A stretch of 64,000 nucleotides of DNA from JBBRCX01 sp038204465 (GTDB lineage: Bacteria > Planctomycetota > Phycisphaerae > Tepidisphaerales > Tepidisphaeraceae), in NCBI GenBank assembly GCA_038204465.1, contig JBBRCX010000001.1:66178-130177 (forward strand), read 5' to 3'. This document shows, in pieces, positions 37,434-46,509 of this stretch. The notes beneath the pieces are model-generated. The model did not search any database, had not been told where the DNA came from, and saw only the letters and a program-made list of their open reading frames with translations. The position numbers were made by a program, and so were the translations under genes. Each line of letters opens with the position of its first letter. The stretch's first letter is position 1.

Positions 37434-38255
37434 CTACCGCACCGGTGATGGCATGCCCTCGAGCAAGCCTGGCACAAACTCGTTGAGCGGTACGGGCTGC
37501 GGGAGATGAACGGCGTCGGTGTGAGCGTAGTCCTGCCACACGAATGGAGGAATTCGGTTGATGAAGCCAGCCGCCTGCGTCAGCGCCTCGTGGCAGTCGG
37601 GTGCGGTGTGCTGCCGGTTGCCAAGTTCCATCAGCAGCAATCCCCGCGTCAGCTGCGCCGCGAAATGCTGCGGCAATAACCACTCCATCATCTGCGGATG
37701 GATGACCGCGTAGGCGAATTGACGGTTGTCGCTCTTGCAGAAGTAACGCTTCGAGAATTCTTCCGACTCGAAATCGATGTCGTCGAACCCGACAAACGCC
37801 GCGAGCTTGTCGCCCCACCCTTCGGGCCGGATGAAGATCGTTGGAAACTGCGCGCCCAGTTCAAGCAGGAGATAACGCCGCCAATGGTCCTCCTCGTACT
37901 GCTGAGTTGTTGTGTAGGAGTTCCCCTGGGAATCTCGGTGAGTGACCGTGCGCGTTTCCGTCGTCTGAAAGTGGTAACGAAAGATAAAACACGGCCGCGG
38001 CTCCCGCCGGTACAGCACCTCAAACGCATAACGATTATGTCCCCTTCCGATGTCGACCAAGCCGTTATAGCGCCCGTCGAGGTTCCAGGGATCTCCTTCG
38101 GCGAACTCAAAGCCGTTGATCGCTGCCCAGCCAGCCAGTGCCGCCTTTCGCTGCCGCTCGCGCTCGGCGGCCGCCTGCGCGGCCTTCGCGATGAGATAGA
38201 TGAGCCCGGCCAGCGCCAGCAGTGCGGCAACAATGACCAATGGCGTCAGGCTCAC
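37434..38255 (-). CDS. Membrane-anchored protein of unknown function
   Basis: The 273-residue protein has one N-terminal transmembrane segment (TPLVIVAALLALAGLIYLIA) followed by a charged helix and a globular domain rich in aromatic residues (NRYAFEVLYRREPRPCFIFRYHFQTTETRTVTHRDSQGN, WRRYLLLELGAQFPTIFIRPEGW). The pattern recalls the DUF3137-type domains but I am not certain. The domain is probably cytoplasmic. It lies upstream of the DedA gene on the same strand. Confidence 0.7.
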   Translation of the reverse strand: MSLTPLVIVAALLALAGLIYLIAKAAQAAAERERQRKAALAGWAAINGFEFAEGDPWNLDGRYNGLVDIGRGHNRYAFEVLYRREPRPCFIFRYHFQTTETRTVTHRDSQGNSYTTTQQYEEDHWRRYLLLELGAQFPTIFIRPEGWGDKLAAFVGFDDIDFESEEFSKRYFCKSDNRQFAYAVIHPQMMEWLLPQHFAAQLTRGLLLMELGNRQHTAPDCHEALTQAAGFINRIPPFVWQDYAHTDAVHLPQPVPLNEFVPGLLEGMPSPVR

Positions 38256-38380
38256 GCCGGCAAACGCTAACCCTTCGCTCCCACTGCATCAAATTGGACC
38301 TGGGGCTCGGCGTGACCGATAGTGAATGCATGATGGCGAAACTTGCCCGCGTCGACAACCGACGTACAATTGAGTAATCG

Positions 38381-38650
38381 ATGGCCAAGAAGAAGCTCCC
38401 CAAGGTTTTGGCGCTGCTTGACGAAGACATGTGCACTGGCTGTGAGGCCTGCCTGCTGGTCTGCCCCGTCGATTGCATCAGCACAATCCCCGGCCATCGC
38501 CACGAGCAGGTGCATCAGCTCTGCACGATCGACCTTCCCCGCTGCATCGGGTGCACGCTTTGCCACCAGGTTTGTCCGTGGGATTGCATCACCATGATCC
38601 CGACCGATCAATTCCTCCAGAATGCCAACACGGTGAAGCAACTCGAGTAG
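38381..38650 (+). CDS. 2[4Fe-4S] ferredoxin
   Basis: The 89-residue bacterial-type ferredoxin carries two cluster motifs, CTGCEACLLVCPVDC at about 18-32 and CIGCTLCHQVCPWDC at 55-69. Each has CxxCxxCxxxCP. An extra Cys follows each motif, and C48 lies between them. It is an electron carrier; in the window the nearest redox partners could be IspG or others elsewhere. The start ATG at 38381 is not preceded by a strong ribosome-binding site. Confidence 0.93.
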   Translation: MAKKKLPKVLALLDEDMCTGCEACLLVCPVDCISTIPGHRHEQVHQLCTIDLPRCIGCTLCHQVCPWDCITMIPTDQFLQNANTVKQLE

Positions 38651-38893
38651 TCGAGCCCGCTAGCCTCACGCAAGCCGCCCGGCTCTCTCACGCAAAACAC
38701 TATTCCGGTCGATACAACCAGGACGGGGCGGCCGCGCGCGGGCTTCGGCGCGGCTTGATTACCCATCGTGCTGGTCTACAATCGCGTCGAGAACCGGAGG
38801 GCTCCTAACTCGTAAAGTTTATCAGGGTAAGGCGCAACGAAGACTCTCGATGAGGGGCTGGCCCGCAATGGGGCCGGCTTACAGGAGATGGAC

Positions 38894-41416
38894 ATGTTTG
38901 AACGGTTTACCGATCGGGCCCGCAAGGTCATGGCGCTTGCCAACCAGGAGGCCCAGCGCTTCAACCACGAATACATCGGCACCGAGCACATCCTCCTCGG
39001 ACTGGTGAAAGAAGGCTCTGGCGTCGGCGCCAACGTCCTGAAGAACCTCGACGTGGACCTGCGCAAGGTCCGTCTCGAAGTTGAGAAACTCGTGAAGAGC
39101 GGGCCTGATATGGTCACCATGGGCAAGCTGCCCCAGACCCCGCGGGCCAAGAAGGTCATCGAGTACGCCATCGAGGAGGCACGAAATCTCAATCACAATT
39201 ATGTAGGTACGGAGCACCTGCTTCTCGGCCTGCTGCGTGAACATGACGGCGTGGCGGCGCAGGTTCTCATGAACCTATCATTGAAGCTGGAAGAGGTGAG
39301 GGAAGAGGTTCTCAATCTTCTGGGAGCAGGCGTGGAAAGCGAAGAACCCGCACAGGAAAAACAAGGAACCAAGGGCAAGAGCAAGACCCCCGCCCTCGAC
39401 AGCTTCGGCCGCGATCTGACCGAGCTGGCGAAGGAAGGTCAACTCGACCCCGTTATCGGGCGCAAGAACGAGATCGAGCGCGTCATTCAGATCCTCTGCC
39501 GCCGTCAGAAGAACAACCCGGTGTTGCTGGGTGAGGCCGGCGTCGGCAAGACTGCGATCGTCGAGGGCCTGGCCCAGATGGTCATCAGCAGCAACGTCCC
39601 GGAGATTCTGCACGACCGGCGAATCGTGGTGTTGGACCTGGCCATGATGGTCGCCGGCACCAAGTATCGCGGCCAGTTCGAAGAGCGCATCAAGGCGGTC
39701 ATGAACGAGGTCCGCCGGGCCAAGAACGTCATCCTCTTCATCGACGAACTGCACACGCTGGTGGGCGCCGGCGGCGCGGAGGGCGCGATCGACGCGAGCA
39801 ACGTGCTCAAGCCCGCCCTGTCGCGCGGCGAGATCCAGTGCATCGGCGCCACCACCTTCGATGAGTACCGCAAGTACATCGAGAAGGATGCCGCCCTGGC
39901 GCGGCGCTTCCAGCCGATCACGGTCGACCCGCCCAGCAAGGCCGACGCCATCGAGATCCTCAAGGGCTTGCGAGACCGCTACGAGGCGCACCACCGCGTG
40001 CAGATCCTCGACGCGGCCCTGGAGTTGGCGGTGGAGATGTCGGACCGCTACATCACCGGGCGCTGCCTGCCGGACAAGGCGATCGACGTGCTCGATGAGG
40101 CTGGGGCCCGCATCCGCCTCCGCAGCATGACCAAGCCGCCCAATCTCGCTGAGCTCGAGGAGCAGATCGAGCGGCTGTCAATCCAGAAGGACGAGGCCGT
40201 CAAGAACGCCGAGTACGAAGAGGCCGCCAAGCTGCGCGACCAGGCCGAGGCGCTCCGCTCCAAGAAAGAGGAGATGCAGCGGCAGTGGCGCGACAAGGCG
40301 AAGGAAGTGGATGGCGTCGTCGACGAAGAGGTTATCGCCGAGGTCGTCAGCAAGATGACCGGCGTGCCGCTCACGCGTCTCGAGAAGGAAGAGGCGCAGC
40401 GCCTGCTTGAGCTTGAGAACGAGCTGCACAAGAAGGTCGTCTCGCAGGATGAAGCGATCAAGACAATTAGCAAAACGATTCGTCGCGCCCGCAGCGGCCT
40501 GAAAGATCCGAACCGCCCGATGGGCTCGTTCCTCTTTCTCGGCCCGTCCGGCGTCGGCAAGACGCTGCTCTCCAAGGCGCTGGCCGAGTTCATGTTCGGT
40601 GACGAGGACTCCCTCGTGCAGATCGACATGAGCGAGTACATGGAGAAGCACAATGTGAGCCGGCTCATCGGCGCGCCTCCGGGCTATGTCGGCTATGAAG
40701 AAGGCGGACAGCTCACCGAGCGCATCCGACGCCGGCCTTACAGCGTGGTGCTCCTCGACGAAGTCGAGAAGGCGCATCCCGATGTCTTCAACATGCTCCT
40801 GCAAATCATGGAAGAAGGCCGGCTGACCGACTCGTTTGGGCGGCACGTCGACTTCCGAAATGTCGTCATGATCATGACGAGCAACATCGGCGCCGACCTG
40901 ATCAAGGGCGGCGGCCCGGACTTCGGACTTCGTCCCAAGGGCAAAGGCGCGCAGGAAGAGCGGACCTATCAGACGATCAAGGAGACGCTGATGAAGGAGA
41001 TCGAGCGGTACTTCCGCCCGGAATTCATCGGCCGTCTCGATGACGTGATCGTCTTCCGCCCGCTGAGCCGCCATGACCTCGAGCAGATCGTCGAGTACGA
41101 ACTCCGTAAGGTGACCAAGCGCCTGACCGACCACGGCCTGCGGATCGAGCTGACGCCGGAGAGCAAGGAGTTCCTCATCGACAAAGGAACCAACAACGAC
41201 TTCGGTGCCCGCCCCCTGCGTCGCGCGATCGAGCAGCACGTGGAGGACCCGCTTTCAGAGGAAATCCTTCGCGGGAACTTCAAGGGCAAGGACCTCATCC
41301 AGATCTCGGTGAAGACCGAAGATGACGGCTCCAAACACCTGTACTTCGACGCCCAGACCACCGGCGCCAAGGACGAGAACCGGCAACTGGCGAAGGCCGC
41401 CTCGGACGCGACCTGA
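38894..41416 (+). CDS. clpC: ATP-dependent Clp protease ATP-binding subunit ClpC
   Basis: The 840-residue AAA+ unfoldase pairs with ClpP in protein quality control. The N-terminal domain has two Clp-N repeats (about 1-145, each with EYIGTEHILLGLV or NYVGTEHLLLGLL). NBD1 carries Walker A GEAGVGKT and ILFIDELHTLVGAGGAEGAID. A UVR-like middle region (NAEYEEAAKLRDQAEALRSK) marks ClpC rather than ClpA or ClpB. NBD2 has GPSGVGKT, VVLLDEVEKAHPDVFN and a C-terminal ClpB-D2-type small domain with FGARPLRRAIEQHVEDPLSE. The start is the ATG at 38894, six bases after AGGAG. A strong hairpin follows at 41441. Confidence 0.96.
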   Translation: MFERFTDRARKVMALANQEAQRFNHEYIGTEHILLGLVKEGSGVGANVLKNLDVDLRKVRLEVEKLVKSGPDMVTMGKLPQTPRAKKVIEYAIEEARNLNHNYVGTEHLLLGLLREHDGVAAQVLMNLSLKLEEVREEVLNLLGAGVESEEPAQEKQGTKGKSKTPALDSFGRDLTELAKEGQLDPVIGRKNEIERVIQILCRRQKNNPVLLGEAGVGKTAIVEGLAQMVISSNVPEILHDRRIVVLDLAMMVAGTKYRGQFEERIKAVMNEVRRAKNVILFIDELHTLVGAGGAEGAIDASNVLKPALSRGEIQCIGATTFDEYRKYIEKDAALARRFQPITVDPPSKADAIEILKGLRDRYEAHHRVQILDAALELAVEMSDRYITGRCLPDKAIDVLDEAGARIRLRSMTKPPNLAELEEQIERLSIQKDEAVKNAEYEEAAKLRDQAEALRSKKEEMQRQWRDKAKEVDGVVDEEVIAEVVSKMTGVPLTRLEKEEAQRLLELENELHKKVVSQDEAIKTISKTIRRARSGLKDPNRPMGSFLFLGPSGVGKTLLSKALAEFMFGDEDSLVQIDMSEYMEKHNVSRLIGAPPGYVGYEEGGQLTERIRRRPYSVVLLDEVEKAHPDVFNMLLQIMEEGRLTDSFGRHVDFRNVVMIMTSNIGADLIKGGGPDFGLRPKGKGAQEERTYQTIKETLMKEIERYFRPEFIGRLDDVIVFRPLSRHDLEQIVEYELRKVTKRLTDHGLRIELTPESKEFLIDKGTNNDFGARPLRRAIEQHVEDPLSEEILRGNFKGKDLIQISVKTEDDGSKHLYFDAQTTGAKDENRQLAKAASDAT

Positions 41417-41440
41417 ACGGTGGCCAAAGTTAAATTCAGG

Positions 41441-41472
41441 GAAACGCCCGGTCCGCGCGGACCGGGCGTTTC
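41441..41472 (+). terminator. Strong hairpin after clpC
   Basis: A perfect 16-bp inverted repeat (arms GAAACGCCCGGTCCGC and GCGGACCGGGCGTTTC) starts 24 bases after the clpC stop. A short TCTCGTT tail follows. Confidence 0.8.
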
Positions 41473-41535
41473 TCGTTCGGCTCGTAGGGATGACGTACGC
41501 GACGGCCGGTACACCGACTACCATCAACGACGAAC

Positions 41536-42264
41536 ATGCCCGTCTCCGACGAACTACTAGCCCGCACCCGCAAGCTTGAGACCGGCGCGGTCGTCGAGTT
41601 GCTCGAGTCCGTCTATCCATCGATCCATCGCATCGCCTATGCCTTGACAGGCACCGCGAAGGAGGCCCGGCTCGTGCTCGTCTCCGTCGTCCGCAACAGC
41701 ATCACCGTTATGCCGAAGTGGCGCACCGGCGCCCTCCCCGATAACTGGTTCTACCATCACACCCTGCTCGCCAGCCGGAGTGTCGCCAGGCCGGCGCCTG
41801 ACCCGCAGGCGGATCCGCTTGTGCAAGCGGCTGCGATCGACGACCCCGGATACGTCGCATTCATCCGCGCGCTGCGGAAGCTCCCCGCGCAGCAGGCCGA
41901 GGCTTTCATCCTGAATCACGGGGAGCGTCTCAACGCGCGACTGCTTGGCGTCGCCATGGACTGTTCCATGGACGCCGCCGCAAACCACCTCCGCGCCGCC
42001 GATTCAGCCCTGCAGGAAGTCAGCGGCGGCAGCCTCGCCACCTACACCGCCACGCTCGCGCGGGCCTACACCTCGCTGACTCCCCCACCCGACTCGATCC
42101 ACCCGGTCGTGCAGATGCAGGTAAAGGGCGTCCTCTACCCCCGCAGGCTCAAGCGTGCTTTGAGGTTGCTCGCATGGCTCGTCCTGCTGTGTGGAATCGG
42201 TTTCGCGCTCTGGCACTGGCGGGCTGAGATCGCGCGACTCATGCCAACGTCCAACCCGCTGTAG
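41536..42264 (+). CDS. Sigma-70-like protein with a C-terminal membrane anchor
   Basis: The 242-residue protein looks like a diverged ECF-type sigma factor. The first 85 residues resemble sigma region 2 (LLESVYPSIHRIAYALTGTAKEARLVLVSVVRNSI, then W..GALPDNWFYHHTLLASR). Residues 110-160 resemble region 4 (FIRALRKLPAQQAEAFILNHGERL...LLGVAMDCSMDAAANHLRAADSALQEV). A hydrophobic segment at about 208-228 (LRLLAWLVLLCGIGFALWHW) would tether it to the membrane with a short tail outside. Conserved aromatic residues of region 2.4 are weak, so promoter recognition is doubtful. Its neighbours are not transcription-related. Confidence 0.65.
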   Translation: MPVSDELLARTRKLETGAVVELLESVYPSIHRIAYALTGTAKEARLVLVSVVRNSITVMPKWRTGALPDNWFYHHTLLASRSVARPAPDPQADPLVQAAAIDDPGYVAFIRALRKLPAQQAEAFILNHGERLNARLLGVAMDCSMDAAANHLRAADSALQEVSGGSLATYTATLARAYTSLTPPPDSIHPVVQMQVKGVLYPRRLKRALRLLAWLVLLCGIGFALWHWRAEIARLMPTSNPL

Positions 42265-42283
42265 CGACGGCGGATGAAAACCA

Positions 42284-43192
42284 TTACATGAAAACGTCGA
42301 GGACGCCGAGTGTGCCGAGCAGAAGGCTGATGATTCCGTTGACGGTGAAGAAGGCGAGGCCGACTTTGGAGAGGTCGTTCGGACGGACCAGGCTGTGCTC
42401 CACGAGCAGCAGCAGGGCCGCGATGCCGACACCGCAAAAGTAGAGCGTGCCTAGAGCATGCGACGAGAGACCGAGCGCAATCAAGGCGGCCAGCGACAGC
42501 ATGTGGGTGACTCGACTGACCCACAGCGCGGGCCCGATTCCAATCTTCGCGGGCACGGAGAAGACGCCGCATTCGACGTCGCTCGCGTAATCCTGGCAGG
42601 CGTAAATGATGTCGAAGCCTGCCGTCCAGCAGAGGACTGCCAGCGCCATCCAGAGCGGCGGAGCGTCGATCGTCCCCTTGATTGCGAGCCAAGCGCAAAC
42701 TGGTGCGAGAGCGAGTGCCGCTCCCAGGTAGTAGTGACACAGTCGCGTGAATCGCTTGAGAAACGGATAGGCGGCCAGGAACAGCAGCACCGGTACCGAT
42801 AGCGCGAGCGGCCAGGGATTTCCGTAAAGAACGAGGAACAGCGCCGCGGCAAAGATGAAGATCGACGCGCACAGCGCGAGGACCATCGCAACAAACGGGC
42901 GCGATAACCGCCCGCTCGGGATCGCCCGACCGGCGGTGCGCGGATTTCGCGCGTCCAGAGCCGCGTCGAGCAGGCGGTTGGAAGACATCGCCGCCGTGCG
43001 CGCGGTCACCATGCAGATGAGGATCAAACCAAGCTGACCCGCGCGAGGCCATCCCCGCGCCGCCAGAAATGCGCTCAGCAGTGCGAATGGCAGCGCGAAC
43101 ACCGTATGGCTGATCTTGATATCGCGCGCCAACAGCGCGAGCTTGCCCCCGAACGATGCGCCAGCGCCTCCCGCTGAGCGTGGCGAATCCAT
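42284..43192 (-). CDS. UbiA-family prenyltransferase (quinone biosynthesis)
   Basis: The 302-residue membrane enzyme has the two aspartate-rich motifs NRLLDAALDARNPRT and DIIYACQDYASD that bind the prenyl diphosphate in UbiA proteins. It has about eight hydrophobic segments. Likely role: attachment of the isoprenoid chain to a quinone precursor. The pairing with ubiX and a UbiE/MenG methyltransferase supports a 4-hydroxybenzoate- or futalosine-pathway-type quinone; which one cannot be told. The start chosen is the ATG at 43192 (MDSPRSAGG); a TTG upstream is less likely. It overlaps no gene and follows ubiX by 69 bases. Confidence 0.87.
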   Translation of the reverse strand: MDSPRSAGGAGASFGGKLALLARDIKISHTVFALPFALLSAFLAARGWPRAGQLGLILICMVTARTAAMSSNRLLDAALDARNPRTAGRAIPSGRLSRPFVAMVLALCASIFIFAAALFLVLYGNPWPLALSVPVLLFLAAYPFLKRFTRLCHYYLGAALALAPVCAWLAIKGTIDAPPLWMALAVLCWTAGFDIIYACQDYASDVECGVFSVPAKIGIGPALWVSRVTHMLSLAALIALGLSSHALGTLYFCGVGIAALLLLVEHSLVRPNDLSKVGLAFFTVNGIISLLLGTLGVLDVFM

Positions 43193-43261
43193 GAGCTCAT
43201 CTGCAGTGCGAGTCACAGCACCGAATCCAATCGAAAATCTCAATTCAAAAATCGAAAATCC

Positions 43262-43873
43262 CTAGACGATCTCCTGCGGCGGGCGCAGATTTTTCGGGTC
43301 CCATCGCGTGTCAAACTGGTGCGGGACACCCAGCAGATCGAGCAATTTGCCTGCGACGAAATCAATCACCTCGCCAACCGTGGTGGGATTCAGATAGAAC
43401 CCGGGATTGGCCGGTGCGAGGATGACGCCGGCGTCGCTTAACGCCTTGTAGTTGCTTACGTCGATCGGCGAGAGCGGCATCTCGCGGTGAACGATGATCA
43501 GCTTCCGCCGCTCCTTGAGCGTCACCGCAGCGGCTCGAGAAATGAGATTGTCGCCCAGCCCATGGGCCACCTCAGCCAATGTGTTGCTGCTGCACGGCAC
43601 GATGACCATGCCATCATGCAGGAAGGAGCCGCTGGCCAGCTTCGCGCCCACGTCGTTGTAGTTGTAGACCGTCAGATCGTGATTCGGCGTACCGGCCAGC
43701 ACTGCAGGATCGACCGTCTCCATCCCCAGTTCATCATGCAGCAATCGCCTCCCGAGCGGCGACACAACCAAATGCGTCTTGACGCCCGCCGCGACCAGCC
43801 CCTGAATGAACCGTTGTGCATACAGCGCCCCGCTGGCGCCCGTGATCGCGGTGACGATGTTCATCGTCTTCAT
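43262..43873 (-). CDS. ubiX: Flavin prenyltransferase UbiX
   Basis: The 203-residue flavoprotein makes prenylated FMN for UbiD-type decarboxylases. It has NIVTAITGASGALYAQRFIQGL, the VVSPLGRRLL stretch, the Ser/Cys-rich IVPCSSNTLAEVAHGLGDNLISRAAAVTLKERRKLIIVHREMPLSPID and NPGFYLNPTTVGEVIDFVAGKLLDLLGV. The start could be 43876, 43873 or 43864; 43873 is used as it has GAGG upstream. It is part of a cluster with the UbiA-like gene and ubiE. Confidence 0.93.
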   Translation of the reverse strand: MKTMNIVTAITGASGALYAQRFIQGLVAAGVKTHLVVSPLGRRLLHDELGMETVDPAVLAGTPNHDLTVYNYNDVGAKLASGSFLHDGMVIVPCSSNTLAEVAHGLGDNLISRAAAVTLKERRKLIIVHREMPLSPIDVSNYKALSDAGVILAPANPGFYLNPTTVGEVIDFVAGKLLDLLGVPHQFDTRWDPKNLRPPQEIV

Positions 43874-43922
43874 CATACCTCGATCGGATGAGACCTGGCG
43901 AGTTTCAACAAGTTTGACGTAA

Positions 43923-43941
43923 CACGGGCGTCCCGCCCGTG
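43923..43941. repeat. GC-rich palindrome
   Basis: CACGGGCG TCC CGCCCGTG is a perfect 8-bp inverted repeat between the menG/ubiE stop and the ubiX start. Such GGGCGTCCCGCCC palindromes are known as dispersed repeats in planctomycete-like genomes; here only this copy was noticed. Confidence 0.6.
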
Positions 43942-44015
43942 CTGACAACGAAAGTTAGTAAGACCGCGCCATTCCAGCCCGTCCCGCCAGTACTGGCAAG
44001 GCGCCTGCGCACAAC

Positions 44016-44843
44016 CTACCGTTTCACCGCGCGGTAGCAGACGCAGACGCCGACTGTCATCGGGAATTGTTCCACCCGATCGAAGCCCTCGTCGCGCATG
44101 AGTTCAACCAGCCGTTCGCGTCCGATGAACGTGTTGACCGATTCCGGCAGATACTTGTAGGCGCCCGTCTTGTCGCCGCTGACGAGTGTGGCGGTGCGCG
44201 GAAGGATATTGCGGAAGTAGAAGTTGTATGCTGCGCGCAGCAGAGGATGGGTCGGCAGCGAGAACTCCAAAATGACCAACCTGCCTCCGGGCCGGAGAAT
44301 GCGGAAAAACTCACGGATGGCCGCCCCAGGCTCTGCCACATTGCGGATTCCGAAGGCGATGGAGATGACGTCGGCACAAGTGTCGGGCAGCGGCAGTGAC
44401 TGCGCGTCGCCGTTAATAAACTGAACCGTATCCGCATCGACGTCCTGACCCGTCCGCTCGCGGAGGAGGACGCGCTTCGCCTTCCGACGGGCGATCGGGA
44501 GCATCTGAAACGTGAAGTCAACGCCCAGAATCTGGCCGGCACGCAGCACCTCCCCATCGATGCCGCAGGTCCTGCGCAGGCGCTGGAAAAACTTCAGCGT
44601 CAGGTCGCCCGTCCCGCAGGCAACGTCGACAATGGTATCCTGTGCAGTCACGTTGGAGAGGTTCACGGCCTTTCGCCGCCAGTGCTGGTCCAGCCACAGG
44701 CTGTGCAGGCGGTTGTTCAGGTCGTAGCTCGGGGCAATGGCGGCGAACATCCGCTGCACCCGAAGCCGCTTGTCGGCCGCCGCATGCGGATTGCGCAACC
44801 GCGCCTCATCCCAGGCCCCAGAAGTTGTTTCGGTGGAAACCAC
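44016..44843 (-). CDS. ubiE: Ubiquinone/menaquinone methyltransferase (UbiE/MenG family)
   Basis: The 275-residue methyltransferase is of the UbiE/Coq5 type. It has RVQRMFAAIAPSYDLNNRLHSLWLDQHWRRKAV, IVDVACGTGDLTLKF, GDAQSLPLPDTCADVISIAFGIRNV and the C-terminal ILEFSLPTHPLLRAAYNFYFRNILPRTATLVSGDKTGAYKYLPESV, all family signatures. It would methylate the quinone ring at the last steps. The GTG at 44843 is the start (VVSTETTSGAW); the longer open frame upstream is antisense to the Dat gene and not real. The 67-bp gap to 44910 is a divergent promoter region with an inverted repeat GAAAGC..GCTTTC. Confidence 0.92.
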   Translation of the reverse strand: MVSTETTSGAWDEARLRNPHAAADKRLRVQRMFAAIAPSYDLNNRLHSLWLDQHWRRKAVNLSNVTAQDTIVDVACGTGDLTLKFFQRLRRTCGIDGEVLRAGQILGVDFTFQMLPIARRKAKRVLLRERTGQDVDADTVQFINGDAQSLPLPDTCADVISIAFGIRNVAEPGAAIREFFRILRPGGRLVILEFSLPTHPLLRAAYNFYFRNILPRTATLVSGDKTGAYKYLPESVNTFIGRERLVELMRDEGFDRVEQFPMTVGVCVCYRAVKR

Positions 44844-44909
44844 TGCGAATTGTCGATTATAAGAGAAAGCCCGTTCGGGCGCTTTCAAAACGCGTGAAGG
44901 TGGACTGCC

Positions 44910-45764
44910 ATGGCCGAATCGATCTGGATCAACGGCGAGATCATCCCGATGTCCGAGGCACGCCTCGGCGTGGAGGACCGGGGCTTCCAGTTCGCCGATG
45001 GCGTCTATGAGGTGGTCCGCCTGTACGACGGCCAACCGTTTACCCTTCGCGAGCACCTTGAACGTCTGCACCGTTCCGCCGGGGGAATTGCCCTCGCGGT
45101 TCCCCTGACGCTGCAAGTCCTTGCGCTGGAGATGAAAAAGCTCGTCGCCAAAAGCGGCGTCCGCGACGGGATGATCTACCTGCAACTCACCCGCGGCCCC
45201 GCCCCGCGCAGCCATCTTTTCCCCACTGCTACGAAGCCGACACTGCTGTTTTACGCCCGCCCGCTTCCCGCTGTCCCGGCGCCCGGCGAGGGCGAAGGCA
45301 CGAGGCTCTTCGTCGTGCCCGATGAGCGATGGAAGCGTTGCTGGATCAAGTCGATCGCCCTGCTGCCGAACGTCCTGGCAAAGAACGCCGCAGTCGCCGC
45401 CGGTGCGGACGAGGCGGTTTTTCTCGACGATGGCATCGTTACCGAGTGCGCCGCAAGCAACCTTTTCGCCGTGATCGACGGCACGCTCATTACGCACCCG
45501 GTGGGGGCCAAGGTCTTGCCTGGCATCACGCGCGCCGCACTGCTTCAGTGTGCGCAGGAGCTTGGCATCAAAGTCGATGAGCGGCCGCTGCGCGAACAGG
45601 AGGCACGCCATGCGGATGAACTGTTCATCACGAGCACGACCCGCGAGGTCGCCTGGGTGTCGCGCTGGAATGATGTTCCCATTGGCGGATCCGGTTGCGG
45701 CAGCGTCACCGAGAGTCTTCACCGTGCGTTCCAGCGGCGGATTGCCGCAGAAAGTTCTCGCTGA
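44910..45764 (+). CDS. dat: D-alanine aminotransferase (class IV PLP transaminase)
   Basis: The 284-residue fold-type IV aminotransferase has MAESIWINGEIIPMSEARLGVEDRGFQFADGVYEVVRLYDG at the N-terminus, the PLP Lys in WIKSIALLPNVLAKNAA (about K147), DEAVFLDDGIVTECAASNLF and GITRAALLQCAQELGI. The motif RWKRCWIKSIALLPNVLAKN is closer to D-alanine transaminase than to branched-chain aminotransferase, which would lack this form. Likely a supplier of D-alanine or D-glutamate for cell-wall or related products. ATG at 44910. Confidence 0.85.
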   Translation: MAESIWINGEIIPMSEARLGVEDRGFQFADGVYEVVRLYDGQPFTLREHLERLHRSAGGIALAVPLTLQVLALEMKKLVAKSGVRDGMIYLQLTRGPAPRSHLFPTATKPTLLFYARPLPAVPAPGEGEGTRLFVVPDERWKRCWIKSIALLPNVLAKNAAVAAGADEAVFLDDGIVTECAASNLFAVIDGTLITHPVGAKVLPGITRAALLQCAQELGIKVDERPLREQEARHADELFITSTTREVAWVSRWNDVPIGGSGCGSVTESLHRAFQRRIAAESSR

Positions 45765-45898
45765 GCGAGATTGCCGCTCTTATGACTTACGACACACCTG
45801 CCGCGGCGCCCCCGCTTCCACATTCGTGTGAAGTTCCGCGGAACGAAGGACCGATAACCAATAGGTCTGCGGTGTCCCACGGACCAAGAGGGCTCATC

Positions 45899-46396
45899 AT
45901 GAAACCAACCGAACCGAGGCCGCGCAGGGCCGCAACCGCGATGGCCGGAGCCGAAGGCTTTGTCGCGGGAGTCGCTGAGTTTGGGCAATTGGCATTATGG
46001 ATGGCGGCGATGCTCGCCGGCCTGGTCACAACGACGATTGCGGCGCGCGCCCCCGTCTTCCGCAGACTCGTACGCAAGCTCGGCGGCGATGCGCCACAGC
46101 AGTGGCGTCGCGCTGGCGACCCACGCCCGTCCATGGAGGAATCCCTTCCGCTGCTGGTCGATGCCATCATCGGAAACAGCAAGTCTGCCGTCGCCGCCGT
46201 CTTTGGCCCACCGCGCAGCGCCCTCGTGCAAGGTCCTGTCGCCATCGGCGGCGGAGCTTGCGCCTTCATGCAGGCCGACACCTGGTATTACCCCCTGCCC
46301 AAGAACGATGGCCTCGCAATGGCCATCGAATTCGACGACGACTCCGCACGACACGTCGAGTTCTTCACCGCACCCAATGTCAGCCTCGCGGCGTAA
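45899..46396 (+). CDS. Membrane-associated protein of unknown function
   Basis: The 165-residue protein begins with a basic stretch, then one hydrophobic segment (FGQLALWMAAMLAGLVTTTIAARA) and a soluble domain with a beta-rich pattern (GNSKSAVAAVFGPPRSALVQGPVAI...DTWYYPLPKNDGLAMAIEFDDDSARHVEFFTAP). The C-terminal part resembles the small SmpA/BamE-like fold (AVFGPP, YYPL.K.G..IEFD), but this is only suggestive. GAGGG lies before the ATG at 45899. Confidence 0.62.
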   Translation: MKPTEPRPRRAATAMAGAEGFVAGVAEFGQLALWMAAMLAGLVTTTIAARAPVFRRLVRKLGGDAPQQWRRAGDPRPSMEESLPLLVDAIIGNSKSAVAAVFGPPRSALVQGPVAIGGGACAFMQADTWYYPLPKNDGLAMAIEFDDDSARHVEFFTAPNVSLAA

Positions 46397-46509
46397 TGTG
46401 CGGGTTGCACGCGCACTTGTTTTACAGCGAATCCGGCCCCGCCCCCGAAACCACCATCGCTCGCAGCAGCGGGTTTCAAACACGCCCTCCAGCACCTCCC
46501 GCCCGTGCC

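Noticed and set aside
44844..45722. N-terminal extension of the ubiE/menG frame
   Set aside because: This part is antisense to the dat gene, and the UbiE family begins near the GTG at 44843.
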